A stretch of DNA of 64,000 bases from Spirosoma oryzae (GCF_003002825.1 NZ_PVTE01000006.1:124001-188000); one strand, 5' to 3'. Numbered from the stretch's first letter, positions 1-10,000 are shown. A program made the numbers and translations. The notes: generated by a model from the sequence alone, not told the origin.

Positions 1-955
1 TCTTGTAATACCCCTGACCGGTTTTATCGCCCAGCCATTTGTTGTCCATCAGCTTTTGCACCGACGCGGGCAGGTCAAAACTCGCCCGCGATTCGTCGTG
101 CTCCATCTTCGACAGGTTGCCAGCGACATTGACGGTCGTATCGAGGCCCACGACGTCTGACAGACGGAACGTTCCGGACTTCGGCCGACCGACTACCGGC
201 CCTGTTAGTTTGTCGACTTCTTCGACAGTCAGACCCATGTCTTCGGCGACACGAATGGTCTGAATCAATGACTGAATACCGAGTCGGTTGGCAATAAACC
301 CAGGCGTGTCCTTGCAGAGTACAGTGGTTTTGCCGAGATACAGACTGCCATAATTCATCAGGAAGTCAACCACGGCCGGGTCGGTATCGGGGCCGGGAAT
401 GATTTCGAGCAGCCGCAGGTAGCGGGGCGGGTTGAAAAAGTGGGTGCCGCAGAAGTTACGCCGAAAATCGTCGCTGCGTCCTTCGGTCAGCAAGTGCATC
501 GGAATCCCCGACGTGTTCGACGTAATCAGCGTGCCCGGCTTGCGAAACTGCTCGATCCGCTCGTAGACCGACCGTTTGATATCGAGTCGTTCGACGACTA
601 CTTCGATGATCCAATCGTAGGTAGCGATTTCTTTCAGGTTGTCATCGAAATTGCCCAGCTTGATGCGACTGGCGAATTTCGGGCTGTAGAGCGACGCCGG
701 ACTGGCTTTAAGCATCGTCTGAAAGGCGTCGTTGACAATCCGGTTTCGTACCAGTGGGCTGTCGGTTGTCAAGCCTTTGGCCTGCTCGGCAGCGTTCGGT
801 TCTTTCGGAACAATGTCGAGCAGTAGTACGTCGACGCCAACGTTGGCGAAGTGGGCCGCGATACGTGAACCCATGATACCCGATCCTAAGACGGCAACAC
901 GCCGGATGGTTCGGGTTTTCGACTGGGTTTTGGGTTTCTCCAGGGTAGCTTCCAT
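1..955 (-). CDS. 3-hydroxyacyl-CoA dehydrogenase, N-terminal part (runs off the window)
   Basis: Beta-oxidation enzyme that oxidises 3-hydroxyacyl-CoA with NAD+. The reverse-strand frame is open from ATG at 955 to the window edge (318 codons). It begins with a short Lys/Thr-rich leader followed by a Rossmann motif (VAVLGSGIMGSRIAAHFANV), then the family's SNTSGIP and GTHFFNPP segments and a C-terminal-domain stretch VGRPKSGTFRLSDVVGLD. Bacteroidota homologues are usually about 800 residues with an enoyl-CoA hydratase part; that portion would lie outside the window. It follows the MarR gene by 54 bp on the same strand, so the two probably form a fatty-acid degradation operon. Start choice is the only in-frame ATG before the Rossmann fold. 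Confidence 0.9.
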   Translation of the reverse strand, partial: MEATLEKPKTQSKTRTIRRVAVLGSGIMGSRIAAHFANVGVDVLLLDIVPKEPNAAEQAKGLTTDSPLVRNRIVNDAFQTMLKASPASLYSPKFASRIKLGNFDDNLKEIATYDWIIEVVVERLDIKRSVYERIEQFRKPGTLITSNTSGIPMHLLTEGRSDDFRRNFCGTHFFNPPRYLRLLEIIPGPDTDPAVVDFLMNYGSLYLGKTTVLCKDTPGFIANRLGIQSLIQTIRVAEDMGLTVEEVDKLTGPVVGRPKSGTFRLSDVVGLDTTVNVAGNLSKMEHDESRASFDLPASVQKLMDNKWLGDKTGQGYYK

Positions 956-1009
956 GTGTAGATGTCGGCCTGACGACCGGTTATCGAAAATCAGGTGTTT
1001 AGTCGTGAT

Positions 1010-1480
1010 CTAGTCCAGCGTAAGTTCTTCCGATTCTGCCGCTTTGATTTTGGCGTTCTCTTCCTCGACAAGCCGGTTGATGTCTTTGATGACGTCGAAG
1101 AAAACGACCAGTTTGTCGAGCGGTATATTCTCCCGAATAAGGTTGTTGAATTGAATGACACCGTCGCGAGCCATCTCGCGTTTCTCCCGGCCGGTGTCGG
1201 TCAGAAAAATGCGGACGAATCGCTTGTCGTTGCCGTCAACTTCGCGCCGAATCAGGCCGCGCTCTTCCAGATTTTTCAGCATCCGGACCAGGGAGCGGGG
1301 TTCCATGCCCAGCAGCGGACCGATTTTCGTAGCGGGCGTTCCTTCATCGAGGTCGACGTTGAGCAGTACATAGCCGATCGCCATTGTGATGTCGAACTGA
1401 GCCGCGTAGGCATTGTACATGCGGGAAATAGCGTGCCATCCCCACTTAATGTGAAAGTCAACGGTTTTCTCCTTTTTCAT
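1010..1480 (-). CDS. MarR family transcriptional regulator
   Basis: 156-residue winged-helix repressor/activator. It shows the MarR pattern: an N-terminal dimer helix, a recognition region (GPLLGMEPRSLVRMLKNLEE), a wing (GLIRREVDGNDKRFVRIFLT) and a C-terminal dimerisation helix. The frame extends upstream to 1597, but that extension translates the palindrome and repeat region and has no homology-like content, so ATG at 1480 is chosen. It is transcribed just ahead of a 3-hydroxyacyl-CoA dehydrogenase, which suggests control of beta-oxidation by an acyl-CoA ligand (inference). A perfect 22-bp palindrome 50 bp upstream of the start fits autoregulation. Confidence 0.9.
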   Translation of the reverse strand: MKKEKTVDFHIKWGWHAISRMYNAYAAQFDITMAIGYVLLNVDLDEGTPATKIGPLLGMEPRSLVRMLKNLEERGLIRREVDGNDKRFVRIFLTDTGREKREMARDGVIQFNNLIRENIPLDKLVVFFDVIKDINRLVEEENAKIKAAESEELTLD

Positions 1481-1529
1481 AGCGGTGTCGTCCTGTTCGT
1501 ACGGGGGTAAAGCTACGTATTTTTTGTAA

Positions 1530-1551
1530 AACAGTATGCATGCATACTGTT
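1530..1551. promoter_or_regulatory. Perfect 22-bp palindrome, likely MarR operator
   Basis: The half-site AACAGTATGCA is followed directly by its exact reverse complement, with no spacer and no mismatch. It lies 50-71 bp upstream of the MarR start codon. On the minus strand a TAnnTTTA-like -7 element follows at about 1506-1513, which puts the palindrome near the -33 region. Length and symmetry are typical of MarR dimer operators. Function is inferred from position. Confidence 0.7.
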
Positions 1552-1556
1552 GTCTC

Positions 1557-1740
1557 GAACTGTGATTCTTGTGATTGTATTGATTCCTATGATTCAAAGA
1601 GAAAAATCATAGCCCATCACCTGAATCGCGAGAATCACAGTCCATGATTGTCTGAACTATGATTCTTGTGATTGTATTGATTTCGTTGATTCAAAGAGAA
1701 AAATCATAACCCATCAGTGTAATCATAAGAATCACAGTTC
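1557..1740. repeat. Two tandem copies of an AT-rich hairpin repeat (97-bp period)
   Basis: Copy 1 spans 1557-1642 and copy 2 spans 1654-1740. Both contain GATTCTTGTGATTGTATTGA and GATTCAAAGAGAAAAATCAT. Each copy starts with GAACT(G/A)TGATTCTT and ends with a near-complementary AGAATCACAGT(T/C)C, so each can fold into its own hairpin (20-nt arms, two mismatches in copy 2). The pair fills the gap between the MarR promoter region and the stop codon of the TlpA-like gene at 1746. No open frame is supported. Confidence 0.8.
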
Positions 1741-1745
1741 AAGAC

Positions 1746-3002
1746 TTATTTCTCAGCCAATAGCTTAGTAATCAAATTATTAAATTCGTCAACGTATTGG
1801 TCATAGTATTTGCCGGTACCGGGGCCATTGAAGCCGGTGTACACGTGTCGAACCTGCCCTTTTTTATCCAGAATGAGCGTGGTGGGGAAGGCGACGACGG
1901 CGTTCAGTTCGGGTAGCGCTTTGGCTGCCTGCGCTTTGTCGTTGGTGCCGGCCAGAACGATTGGATAATCGATTTTGAATCGCTGTTTCATGCGCTCGAT
2001 CTTCGGGCCGGACTCGGTCAGGTTGGCCGATCGCTCGAACGATAAGCCCAGGATCTCGACGCCCCGCTGCCGATTCTTCTTGTACCAGGGACTCAGGAAG
2101 TTGGTTTCGTCCATGCAGTTGGGGCACCACGAGCCTAAAATCTGCACGACCGTCACCTTGCCTTTGTAGCGCGGGTCAGTCAACGATACGACGTTGCCGT
2201 TGGGTTCGGGGAAGGAAGCCGTCAGTGTTTTAGCCCCCGGCTTCAGATAGGTCAGCGATGTCGGGTCGGGCAGTTTGGCGTTCGGGTCGGCTTTAGCTAC
2301 CCACGATTCGTAGCCCGAAATACCCGCCCAAAAACCACCGGCCAAGGTCTTCGCTGCGGAATTATGCTTCGCTTTGAACAAAAATAGATGCGAGCCGTCG
2401 AAACAGGACAGGAACAGGCTGTCGCCAACGACATTACCATCGAGGTAGCGGTAGTCACCGGTGGGGGTGAGAAAGGTACCCGACACGCGATTACCCGTTT
2501 GCTTGAATACGCCCACCGCATTAACGGTATCGACCTGATTTCGCTTGTTACTAAACTCCGTTGCCCAGGTACCGGCTATCGTCGTGCTCGCCGATTTGCT
2601 GTCGGGGACGAAGCGGTAGTTAGGGCCAAGTTCGGCCCGAAATGGTAGCGTCAGTGTTTGCTGCGCCGTGCGGTGTCGACGCCAGGTTCCGGTTAGCGTT
2701 TTGCCATCCACTTTCGCGACCAGTTCTGAATCAAATAGCGCCATCGGAATGCGGATGGAGTCGCCGGTTACGGTTGCCATATCCATCGCCAGCCGTTCGC
2801 TCCCGTTGATTGCGAAAGCCGTGTATGTGCCCGCCTGCCTGCCCGGTTCGAGTGCCAGTCCGAAGGGAAGTGGTCCGCCTTTGGTCGTTATTACGGCACG
2901 GTAGGTGCCTGGTTGTACGGTTGTCGGTTTAGATTGGCCAGCGCAGGAAAACGTCAGACCGGAGCAGCCGATCAGCGATAAAAGCAAAAGTGGTCGTAGC
3001 AT
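1746..3002 (-). CDS. TlpA-like thioredoxin-fold lipoprotein
   Basis: 418-residue exported protein. The N-terminus is a lipoprotein signal (LTFSCAGQ, Cys about residue 20). A beta-rich middle region of about 230 residues resembles the N-terminal domains of Bacteroidota TlpA-family disulfide reductases. The C-terminal 140 residues form a thioredoxin fold with the redox motif WCPNC in VVQILGSWCPNCMDETNF and a cis-Pro region (VVAFPTTLILDKKG). It probably acts as a periplasmic thiol-disulfide reductase attached to a membrane. It is divergent from the gene at 3257. The substrate is unknown. Confidence 0.88.
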   Translation of the reverse strand: MLRPLLLLSLIGCSGLTFSCAGQSKPTTVQPGTYRAVITTKGGPLPFGLALEPGRQAGTYTAFAINGSERLAMDMATVTGDSIRIPMALFDSELVAKVDGKTLTGTWRRHRTAQQTLTLPFRAELGPNYRFVPDSKSASTTIAGTWATEFSNKRNQVDTVNAVGVFKQTGNRVSGTFLTPTGDYRYLDGNVVGDSLFLSCFDGSHLFLFKAKHNSAAKTLAGGFWAGISGYESWVAKADPNAKLPDPTSLTYLKPGAKTLTASFPEPNGNVVSLTDPRYKGKVTVVQILGSWCPNCMDETNFLSPWYKKNRQRGVEILGLSFERSANLTESGPKIERMKQRFKIDYPIVLAGTNDKAQAAKALPELNAVVAFPTTLILDKKGQVRHVYTGFNGPGTGKYYDQYVDEFNNLITKLLAEK

Positions 3003-3180
3003 GAATTGGTAAGGGTTGTATTCTGGTGAAGTAACAAACTAAAGCGGAAAAACGAGTATGGAAGCCGGTTAGTTTCTGCCGTTGCGACGCTGCCAACAGT
3101 CCAGTCGAGCGGTACAGGCAAGATCGGGTGGGAACGTTAAAAACGTGCATTCGCCGGTTAGTAAATCCTGCTGTTGGTCG

Positions 3181-3188
3181 TAGTTTTG
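3181..3188 (+). promoter_or_regulatory. TAnnTTTG -7 promoter element
   Basis: TAGTTTTG matches the Bacteroidota sigma-ABfr -7 consensus exactly and lies 69 bp ahead of the ATG at 3257. It indicates that the real start of that gene is 3257 and not the upstream in-frame start at 3128, which precedes the element. Confidence 0.5.
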
Positions 3189-3256
3189 CTACTTGGTATC
3201 TACGCCATCGTAGGCGCGTCAACTGCGCCAGTAACTTGTTCTTCCTCTCTTTTCCA

Positions 3257-4351
3257 ATGATCCGTTTTTACGCATTCAGTAGCCTGCTCATGCTGTGGGC
3301 GCTGGCGACGCAGGCGCAGTACCAGCTGCGGCCGGCAACAGTAACTGATAGTCATCAGCAAACATCGACGGGTTCGCTGCGCTTTTACGACTCGGAACGT
3401 AGCCGGGCGACCATTGAATTTATACCGCAGGGTTCCGCCGTTGTAAAGACGATACCGGTATCTGACGTGCAACTGCTGCGTATCGACAACGGGTCGACGT
3501 ATCGTGGGTTGACGCTGGTCGTGCCGTATTACAAAATCGAGCCGGTACTGCCCAGCGATGCGATCATCGACCATACCGACACGACCAGCGTATTAGCCGA
3601 GCAGTTGCTCGATAGCCCACTGGCGCAACTGTATCGATTTGCTGATAGCCGACTCAAAACGCGCTACGTGTTAGTCAAGAACGATTCGGTCATCCTGCTG
3701 CACAATATCGAGCTGCAACTGAACCGCCGAAACGCCTTGTATTCGTACAGTGAACCCGTGTTTCGCCGGGAGCTGAAAGCCGCCCTTACCGAGTGTCCTA
3801 CGCTCAATACCGATCGGGTACAGTATACAGAAAATAGTTTGATTGCGCTGCTGAGTGAATACCTGCGCTTCTGCCGCGTAACGCCTACCCAACAGATCGT
3901 CAAGAAAGCGTTTGACAGCCCGATCGTTGATATTGGTATGTCGGGTTATTTCCTGGGACGGGTCGATAATTTTAGCGTCAGTTCATACATGGCAACGGTG
4001 CAACTGCTGCTGCCGAAACGCTTTCACAATGTGTTCGTCATGCTCGACGTTGGTCGTGTACGGTACGAATGGGAGCCCTACAGTTACAGCAACCCAATGC
4101 TGGGTTTGTTCGCCGGACGTTATTTTGGCCGGGGGGCGTTCCAGGCAAAAGTTTATTCGGGCATCACGAATGCAACCGGCTTCCTGGATACCGGTGTCGG
4201 ACTAAGTTACCGCAAGCTGATTAGTATTGAGGGGCGCTATCCGGTTGTTTCGCTGGCAATCAATGGCTTTCGCACCCCCATGTCCCCCTTTCTGACAGCA
4301 CGTGTGTTCGTTCCATTGTCGAAAGGGCATCGGGTGCAGCTCCGGCGATAA
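3257..4351 (+). CDS. Secreted protein of unknown function, possible outer-membrane barrel
   Basis: 364 residues starting MIRFYAFSSLLMLWALATQA, a clear Sec signal peptide with cleavage near AQA. I do not recognise the family. The mature part is rich in beta-strand-like alternation; the last 130 residues (from about MSGYFLGRVDN) have short amphipathic, aromatic-rich strands and glycine turns, which would suit an outer-membrane beta-barrel. The first half contains a segment (DVQLLRIDNGSTYRG) like the small beta domains of envelope proteins. The frame is open upstream to 3128, but the signal peptide and the promoter at 3181 favour 3257. It precedes rsmH by 66 bp, which has its own promoter. Confidence 0.75.
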   Translation: MIRFYAFSSLLMLWALATQAQYQLRPATVTDSHQQTSTGSLRFYDSERSRATIEFIPQGSAVVKTIPVSDVQLLRIDNGSTYRGLTLVVPYYKIEPVLPSDAIIDHTDTTSVLAEQLLDSPLAQLYRFADSRLKTRYVLVKNDSVILLHNIELQLNRRNALYSYSEPVFRRELKAALTECPTLNTDRVQYTENSLIALLSEYLRFCRVTPTQQIVKKAFDSPIVDIGMSGYFLGRVDNFSVSSYMATVQLLLPKRFHNVFVMLDVGRVRYEWEPYSYSNPMLGLFAGRYFGRGAFQAKVYSGITNATGFLDTGVGLSYRKLISIEGRYPVVSLAINGFRTPMSPFLTARVFVPLSKGHRVQLRR

Positions 4352-4376
4352 CCACAACGTTTCGGTCGGCTTTCGT

Positions 4377-4384
4377 TAAATTTG
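4377..4384 (+). promoter_or_regulatory. TAnnTTTG -7 promoter element for rsmH
   Basis: TAAATTTG matches the Bacteroidota -7 consensus and lies 33 bp before the rsmH ATG, which implies a short leader of about 25-30 nt. Confidence 0.55.
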
Positions 4385-4417
4385 CGGTACGTGGCTTTTC
4401 TTGTGCCGCCTTTCTGA

Positions 4418-5323
4418 ATGACCGATTATCATCAGCCCGTTTTACTACAAGCCTGCATCGACGGGCTCAATCTGCAACCCGGCGGTACGTACGTCGATAT
4501 TACCTTTGGTGGGGGAGGGCATAGCCGCGAAATCCTGAATCAGCTTGAGGGCGGCCGTTTGTTCGGGTTCGACCAGGATGCCGACGCCCGGGCGAACGCA
4601 CAGGCGATCGGCGATAGTCGACTGACGTTTGTTGCCTCGAATTTCCGGAATATCAAACGCTACCTGCGCCTGTACGGCGTAAAACAGGTCGATGGTATTC
4701 TGGCTGATCTGGGCATTTCGTCGCACCAGATCGATACGCCTGAACGCGGTTTCTCGACCCGTTTCGACGCTGACCTCGACATGCGGATGAATCAGCAGGC
4801 AGATCGTACGGCCCGGCAGGTTGTCAACGAATATACCGAAGCGGAACTGCACCGGATTCTGGGTATGTACGGCGAGATCACCAATGCTCGTACGGCCGCC
4901 GGTGCCATCGTATCGGCCCGTTCGAACCGCCCGATCAAGACAATCAACGAGCTGAAGGCGGCCTTACAGCGCTACGCGCCACGTGGTAAGGAAAATAAGT
5001 TTTTCGCGCAGGTATTCCAGGCGCTTCGCATCGAAGTAAACGAGGAAATGCAGGCACTGGAGGAATTCCTGGAGCAGGTGCCGGAGCTGCTCAAACCGGG
5101 TGGTCGACTGGTAGTTATGTCCTACCATTCGCTGGAAGATCGGCCGGTCAAAAATTTCATCGCCAAGGGAAAGTTTCAGGGCGAAGTCGAAAAAGATCTG
5201 TACGGCAACGAGCTGAAGCCATTGCGCAGTATTACCCGCAAACCCATTGAAGCAACGCCCGACGAAGTGGCCCGCAACCCCCGTGCCCGTAGCGCCAAGC
5301 TGCGTATCGCGGAGCGGCTATGA
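4418..5323 (+). CDS. rsmH: 16S rRNA (cytosine(1402)-N(4))-methyltransferase
   Basis: 301 residues, the usual length. RsmH (MraW) transfers a methyl group from SAM to N4 of C1402 in the ribosomal decoding centre. The SAM-binding loop is TFGGGGHSREIL near residue 30, followed by GFDQDADA, the ILADLGISSHQID motif and the late VVMSYHSLEDR motif, ending with the typical NPRARSAKLR. In many bacteria it heads the cell-division (dcw) cluster; here it stands alone with its own promoter and is followed by a comM-like gene. Confidence 0.97.
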   Translation: MTDYHQPVLLQACIDGLNLQPGGTYVDITFGGGGHSREILNQLEGGRLFGFDQDADARANAQAIGDSRLTFVASNFRNIKRYLRLYGVKQVDGILADLGISSHQIDTPERGFSTRFDADLDMRMNQQADRTARQVVNEYTEAELHRILGMYGEITNARTAAGAIVSARSNRPIKTINELKAALQRYAPRGKENKFFAQVFQALRIEVNEEMQALEEFLEQVPELLKPGGRLVVMSYHSLEDRPVKNFIAKGKFQGEVEKDLYGNELKPLRSITRKPIEATPDEVARNPRARSAKLRIAERL

Positions 5324-5382
5324 ACACGGGTTGCCGGGACACTGCCTACCCATTTTCTGTCCACCCTTTACCGTAAGTTGAG

Positions 5383-6924
5383 ATGTTAGCCAAGACGTAT
5401 GGCGCGGCCGTATATGGGGTCAATGCCAGTATCATTACCGTAGAAGTTGTTGTGGCGCAGGGGCTGCATTTTCATCTGGTTGGTCTTGCCGATAGTGCCG
5501 TAAAAGAAAGTGAGCAGCGGGTGGAAGCGTCGCTGAAGTTTTTTGGCTATCGCATGCCCCGGCAGAAAGTCGTCGTCAACCTGGCTCCGGCCGATGTCCG
5601 CAAGGAGGGGTCAGCCTATGACCTACCCATTGCGCTCTGTGTGTTGCAGGCATCTGAGCAGGTCAGTATGCAGCGCAATCTGGAGGAGTACGTGATTATG
5701 GGCGAACTGGCACTCGACGGAACGTTACGGCCCATCAAAGGGGTACTGCCTATTGCCATCGAAGCGCGTAAACGGGGCTACAAAGGATTTGTGCTGCCGG
5801 TAGAAAACGCACCCGAAGCTGCCATCGTCAATAACCTCGACGTAATTCCTGTGGCGAACATGCAGGAAGCGGTCGAGTTCTTCGAAGGCAAAAAAGAGAT
5901 CGAACCACTGGTCAGCGATACGCGCGATCTGTTCAACAGTCAGGTAAACGTGTACGAGGTCGATTTCTCGCACGTGCAGGGGCAGGAGAACATCAAGCGG
6001 GCGATGGAGATTGCGGCAGCGGGCGGCCATAACGTCATTATGATCGGTCCACCCGGCGCGGGCAAGACCATGCTGGCCAAACGACTACCGACCATTTTGC
6101 CGCCCTTGACCCTACAGGAAGCGCTGGAAACCACCAAAATCCACTCCGTCGCCGGGAAGCTGGGTAGTCGGGCGACGCTGATTGCGACCCGGCCGTACCG
6201 CGCTCCGCACCACACTATTTCCGATGCGGCACTGGTTGGAGGAGGGAGTTTTCCGCAGCCGGGCGAAATATCACTGGCGCACAACGGTGTGCTGTTTCTG
6301 GACGAACTGCCGGAGTTCAAACGGTCGGCGCTGGAGGTGATGCGGCAGCCGCTTGAAGACCGAAAAGTGAGCATTTCACGGGCCAAGTGGGCGGTCGAGT
6401 TTCCGGCCAGTTTTATGCTGATTGCCAGTATGAACCCGTGTCCATGCGGCTACTACAACCATCCCGAGAAAGAATGCGTCTGCGGACCCGGTGTGGTGCA
6501 GAAGTACCTTGCCAAAATCAGCGGTCCGTTGCTCGACCGGATTGACTTGCACGTGGAGGTAACGCCAGTTTCGTTCGATCAGATGACGGCCAACCGCCCG
6601 GCGGAGTCAAGCGAAACGATTCGGGAGCGGGTCATCAAAGCGCGGGAACTACAGACGACCCGCTTTGCCGATCAGCCGGGGATTTACTCCAATGCCATGA
6701 TGCCTTCGCAGCTGGTGAAGGAAATCTGCGAGATCAGTGATGCCGGTAAGGCGCTGCTGCGTACGGCCATGAACCGGTTGGGACTGTCGGCTCGCGCGTA
6801 TGACCGTATCCTGAAAGTATCCCGCACCATCGCCGACCTGGCCGGTAGCGCTGACATTCGTATCGAACACCTCGCCGAAGCCATCCAATACCGCAGCCTC
6901 GACCGGGAGAACTGGGCGGGCTGA
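5383..6924 (+). CDS. YifB/ComM family AAA+ ATPase (Mg-chelatase-like)
   Basis: 513 residues. The N-terminal part is a Lon-like/ChlI-type domain (VVVNLAPADVRKEGSAYDLP). A central AAA+ module follows with Walker A GPPGAGKTMLAKRLP near residue 222, Walker B LFLDELPEF and the ComM zinc-like cysteine cluster (NPCPCGYYNHPEKECVCGP). The C-terminus has the Mg-chelatase C domain (LSARAYDRILKVSRTIADL). ComM is a hexameric helicase that aids branch migration during natural transformation. Starts at ATG 5383, 59 bp after rsmH; ends before a perfect 31-bp hairpin. Confidence 0.95.
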   Translation: MLAKTYGAAVYGVNASIITVEVVVAQGLHFHLVGLADSAVKESEQRVEASLKFFGYRMPRQKVVVNLAPADVRKEGSAYDLPIALCVLQASEQVSMQRNLEEYVIMGELALDGTLRPIKGVLPIAIEARKRGYKGFVLPVENAPEAAIVNNLDVIPVANMQEAVEFFEGKKEIEPLVSDTRDLFNSQVNVYEVDFSHVQGQENIKRAMEIAAAGGHNVIMIGPPGAGKTMLAKRLPTILPPLTLQEALETTKIHSVAGKLGSRATLIATRPYRAPHHTISDAALVGGGSFPQPGEISLAHNGVLFLDELPEFKRSALEVMRQPLEDRKVSISRAKWAVEFPASFMLIASMNPCPCGYYNHPEKECVCGPGVVQKYLAKISGPLLDRIDLHVEVTPVSFDQMTANRPAESSETIRERVIKARELQTTRFADQPGIYSNAMMPSQLVKEICEISDAGKALLRTAMNRLGLSARAYDRILKVSRTIADLAGSADIRIEHLAEAIQYRSLDRENWAG

Positions 6925-6932
6925 CAATATAG

Positions 6933-7013
6933 TTTACGGTTTACAGTAGTCGGTTTACGGTGAATAACTCCCCATGAGAGTCTCACCGTAAACCGACTAC
7001 TGTAAACCGTAAA
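6933..7013. repeat. Perfect 31-bp inverted repeat between convergent genes (CGGTTTAC word family)
   Basis: The left arm 6933-6963 and right arm 6983-7013 are exact reverse complements; the loop is 19 nt. The arm is made of recurring words: TTTACGGT, TTACAGTAGT, CGGTTTACGG. It begins 9 nt after the comM stop and ends 3 nt before the stop of the subtilase on the other strand. It probably terminates both transcripts, although neither side has a long T-run. Confidence 0.85.
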
Positions 7014-7016
7014 TCC

Positions 7017-10000
7017 TTACTGCTTCGTCAGGCGCTGTACGCCGAGGGTGCGGTTCTGATCGTCGGTGATGATGACAATCACGGTTCCGGCCGACAAGGC
7101 AGATACATCAACTTCTGATGTGTAGATCGTACCACTGCGCTGTAGCGTTGCCAGGCGAAGGGTTCGACCCTGTAGATCGACCAGGCGGGCGGTGGGCAAC
7201 GTCTTGAGTGCCGCGTCCGTAGTCAGCTTGATTGTCACCTGCCGACTGGCCGGGTTCGGGTACACAAGCAGTTCGCCAATCGATGACAGTGGTTCGTCGG
7301 CCAGAATGGTCAGGTACACGTCCTCGGAAGTCATTTCCCCGCAGCCGTTGACACTTCCCCGCACTGCGTAACGGCCCGTTTGCGTAACCACGTAGGTGGC
7401 GCTGTTGGCTCCTGTAATCGCTACGCCGTTCATCAGCCATTGAATGTTCGAAATGACGTTTGCCGTCAGGACAAAACCATTTGCTGTGACAACCGGCGTG
7501 ACGGCGTTTCGCACCGACACCGTTATTGCCGACGAGCGGACGGGCAGGCAGTTGTTACTTACCTGAACGGTATAGCTTCCGGCCGTTCCGGCGGTTAGTG
7601 TGCTGGCGGTCGCGCCGGAGATAGCGGTCCCGTTTCGGTACCACTGATATGTGTAATCGGTACCAGTGTTCGCACGTAGCACCACAGCACCACCCTGACA
7701 GATCGTAGTCGAACCATCGGCAGTGACACTGGCCGTAGCGGCTGTGCCCGCCGTCGGGGTGACTGGCGTACGTTGCGCCGAGGGGCAGGAAAGCGCCCGT
7801 ACCCGCATACCGTAGAAATAGTACCAGGCTGTCGTCAGTGTTTGTATCGTACCGTTATTGTCGAACGACGCGCCGTTGATGGATACGATCGGTGTACCTG
7901 ATTGGGTTTTGATCTGGTACGGGAAGCTGAAATTCCCCGCATTGCTGCGAAAAATTGAGGCTCCGTCTGCGTAGCCAATCGCAATTTTGTAGTCGCCGGC
8001 CGCCGGAATAGACAGGTTTATCGGGTAAACGGCACCCTGATCGTTGGGATCGTCGACCAACTGGCCGTTGGTTGTAGCGGTCAGGCTCTGATTACGGGTC
8101 GGAGTGACGTCGATAGTAACGCTCGATACGGGCGTATTGTCGAGTTTCTGAACCGTGAACGTCAGCTTGCCCGCCGAGCCAATGTATAGCCGGGCGCTTT
8201 CGATCTGAATCGGAACCGTCGTACTGATAAGCGGTGCTGGCCCAAAATTACCGCTGTACGACCCGCCACCAAACACACTCTTCGTTGCCGGTCCGATGGT
8301 GCTGCTGAAATCGTTCAGGCCGGCATAGAGTGTTCCGCTGGCCGGTAGCGTCGTGGTTGAGGTCTGGTTACCGGCGGCAATCAGGTTGCCCCCCGTTGGC
8401 GCATCATACCAGTACGCGATGTTGCCGCCCCGGTTAATCAGCGACAGTACTCCATCAGTGCCGCAGCGCGTGGCCGAGAAAATACCATCGTTGGGTGAGT
8501 TGGTAGCGGTGCGGTTTACCTGCAATGTGTTGTTATCCGGAATCAGGTCATTCGCCAGGGCGATGCTAAGTTGAAACTGGTAAGTCTGCCCTGGTGTCAG
8601 CGAAACGGTTGCCGGAAGTGGTAGCGAGACGGTTTGGTCGGTGAAGGCGGGTAATGATGCGATAACGCTGGTTAGCGATGTTACTTCCGTTCCGTCCGTA
8701 CTGTTCACGATGCGTACGGTAACCGGTACATTCTGCTGGGCTGCCGAGCCGTAGTTCCGAACGCGCACGGCTACAGTCGTCTCATTACTATACTGACTAC
8801 AGAAATTGTCGGCCGGCGACACCAGCGAAACGATACCGACGTTATTTGCCACCTGTACGGTCTGCAACACATAGTCCTGCGTTTCGCCCGCGCCGTAGCT
8901 GCCGCAGGCCGAGACGGCATCAGGGCTACTGGTTTCGACCGCGACAAGCCGCATGCGTACATACTGCCCGACGGTTGCCGAGGCCGGAATGGTAACGGGC
9001 GTACTGAACGATGTCGAACCATTCAGGACTGGTGACGTCGCCAGTAACTCGTTGGCGTCGTTGAAATCCCCATCCTGATTCCAGTCGGCGAAAGCCTTTA
9101 CGACCACGTTGGCCGACGCGCCACACGTACCTGTTGTAACGGACAGGGGTAAGGTCTGACCCGGTTGAACCACAGTCGACACCTGCGTATTGTCGGTGTA
9201 AGTCGTACAGCCGGTCGAACCCGCCTGGTTGATCGTGTTGAACTGAACCCGGTCGATGCGCGTCCCGGCCGACGACGACGGGGCCGACGCACAGTAGGCA
9301 GTACCGCCGATACCACTGATCAGCAGGGCATAATCCTGCGTGCTGGTTGTGTTGCCCGTCAACGTGCCTTTGTGCGAAACGGTGACCGTATATGCCTGAC
9401 CCGGTACGGGATTACTGACCAGGACCTGTTCGTAGTTATCGCGAATATTGTCGCCACGGGCTGCGGCAGTAGTCGGGTTGGCCGGGTCCAACGTCCAGGG
9501 AAGCGTTGTGGTCGTGCCGTTGCTGACCCGAATGTCGAGGTCGTTGACCAGTCGGGGGCTACGGTTATTGAGGATGCCACCCGATGAATTGGCCGTGATG
9601 GCCGTGCCGGCGGGGTCGGTCCAGGCAATACTGGTCGTTAAGGGGCCACGACCGGAGGCTACTACCGTCAGGCTGTACGTACCCCCCTGCGCTAACGTCC
9701 GCTCGTCCATCAGGTGCGCGTTGTTGGTGTTGAGCAATACCCGCCCCAGTTTTTCCATGTTTAGCAAACCCCAGCCAAACTGGTAGTCGGGCCCCGGATT
9801 GGTACCGGCTTCGTCGGCCGTGTGCAGTGCCAGACCACGCAGTGTTGATGAGCGCAAAAATTTACCGCTGTTGCGTTGCGCATACAGTTCCTGCGCCAGC
9901 AGCAGCGACCCAGCTACGTTCGGCGAAGACATCGACGTACCACTGTACGTAATATACGCGCTGTCAGTTTCCGAACTGCTCGACAAAACACCGACGCCGA

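Noticed and set aside
1557-1740. Possible CRISPR array from regularly spaced repeats
   Set aside because: Only two copies, each itself a hairpin, no unique spacers of 25-40 nt between identical repeats, and no cas genes.
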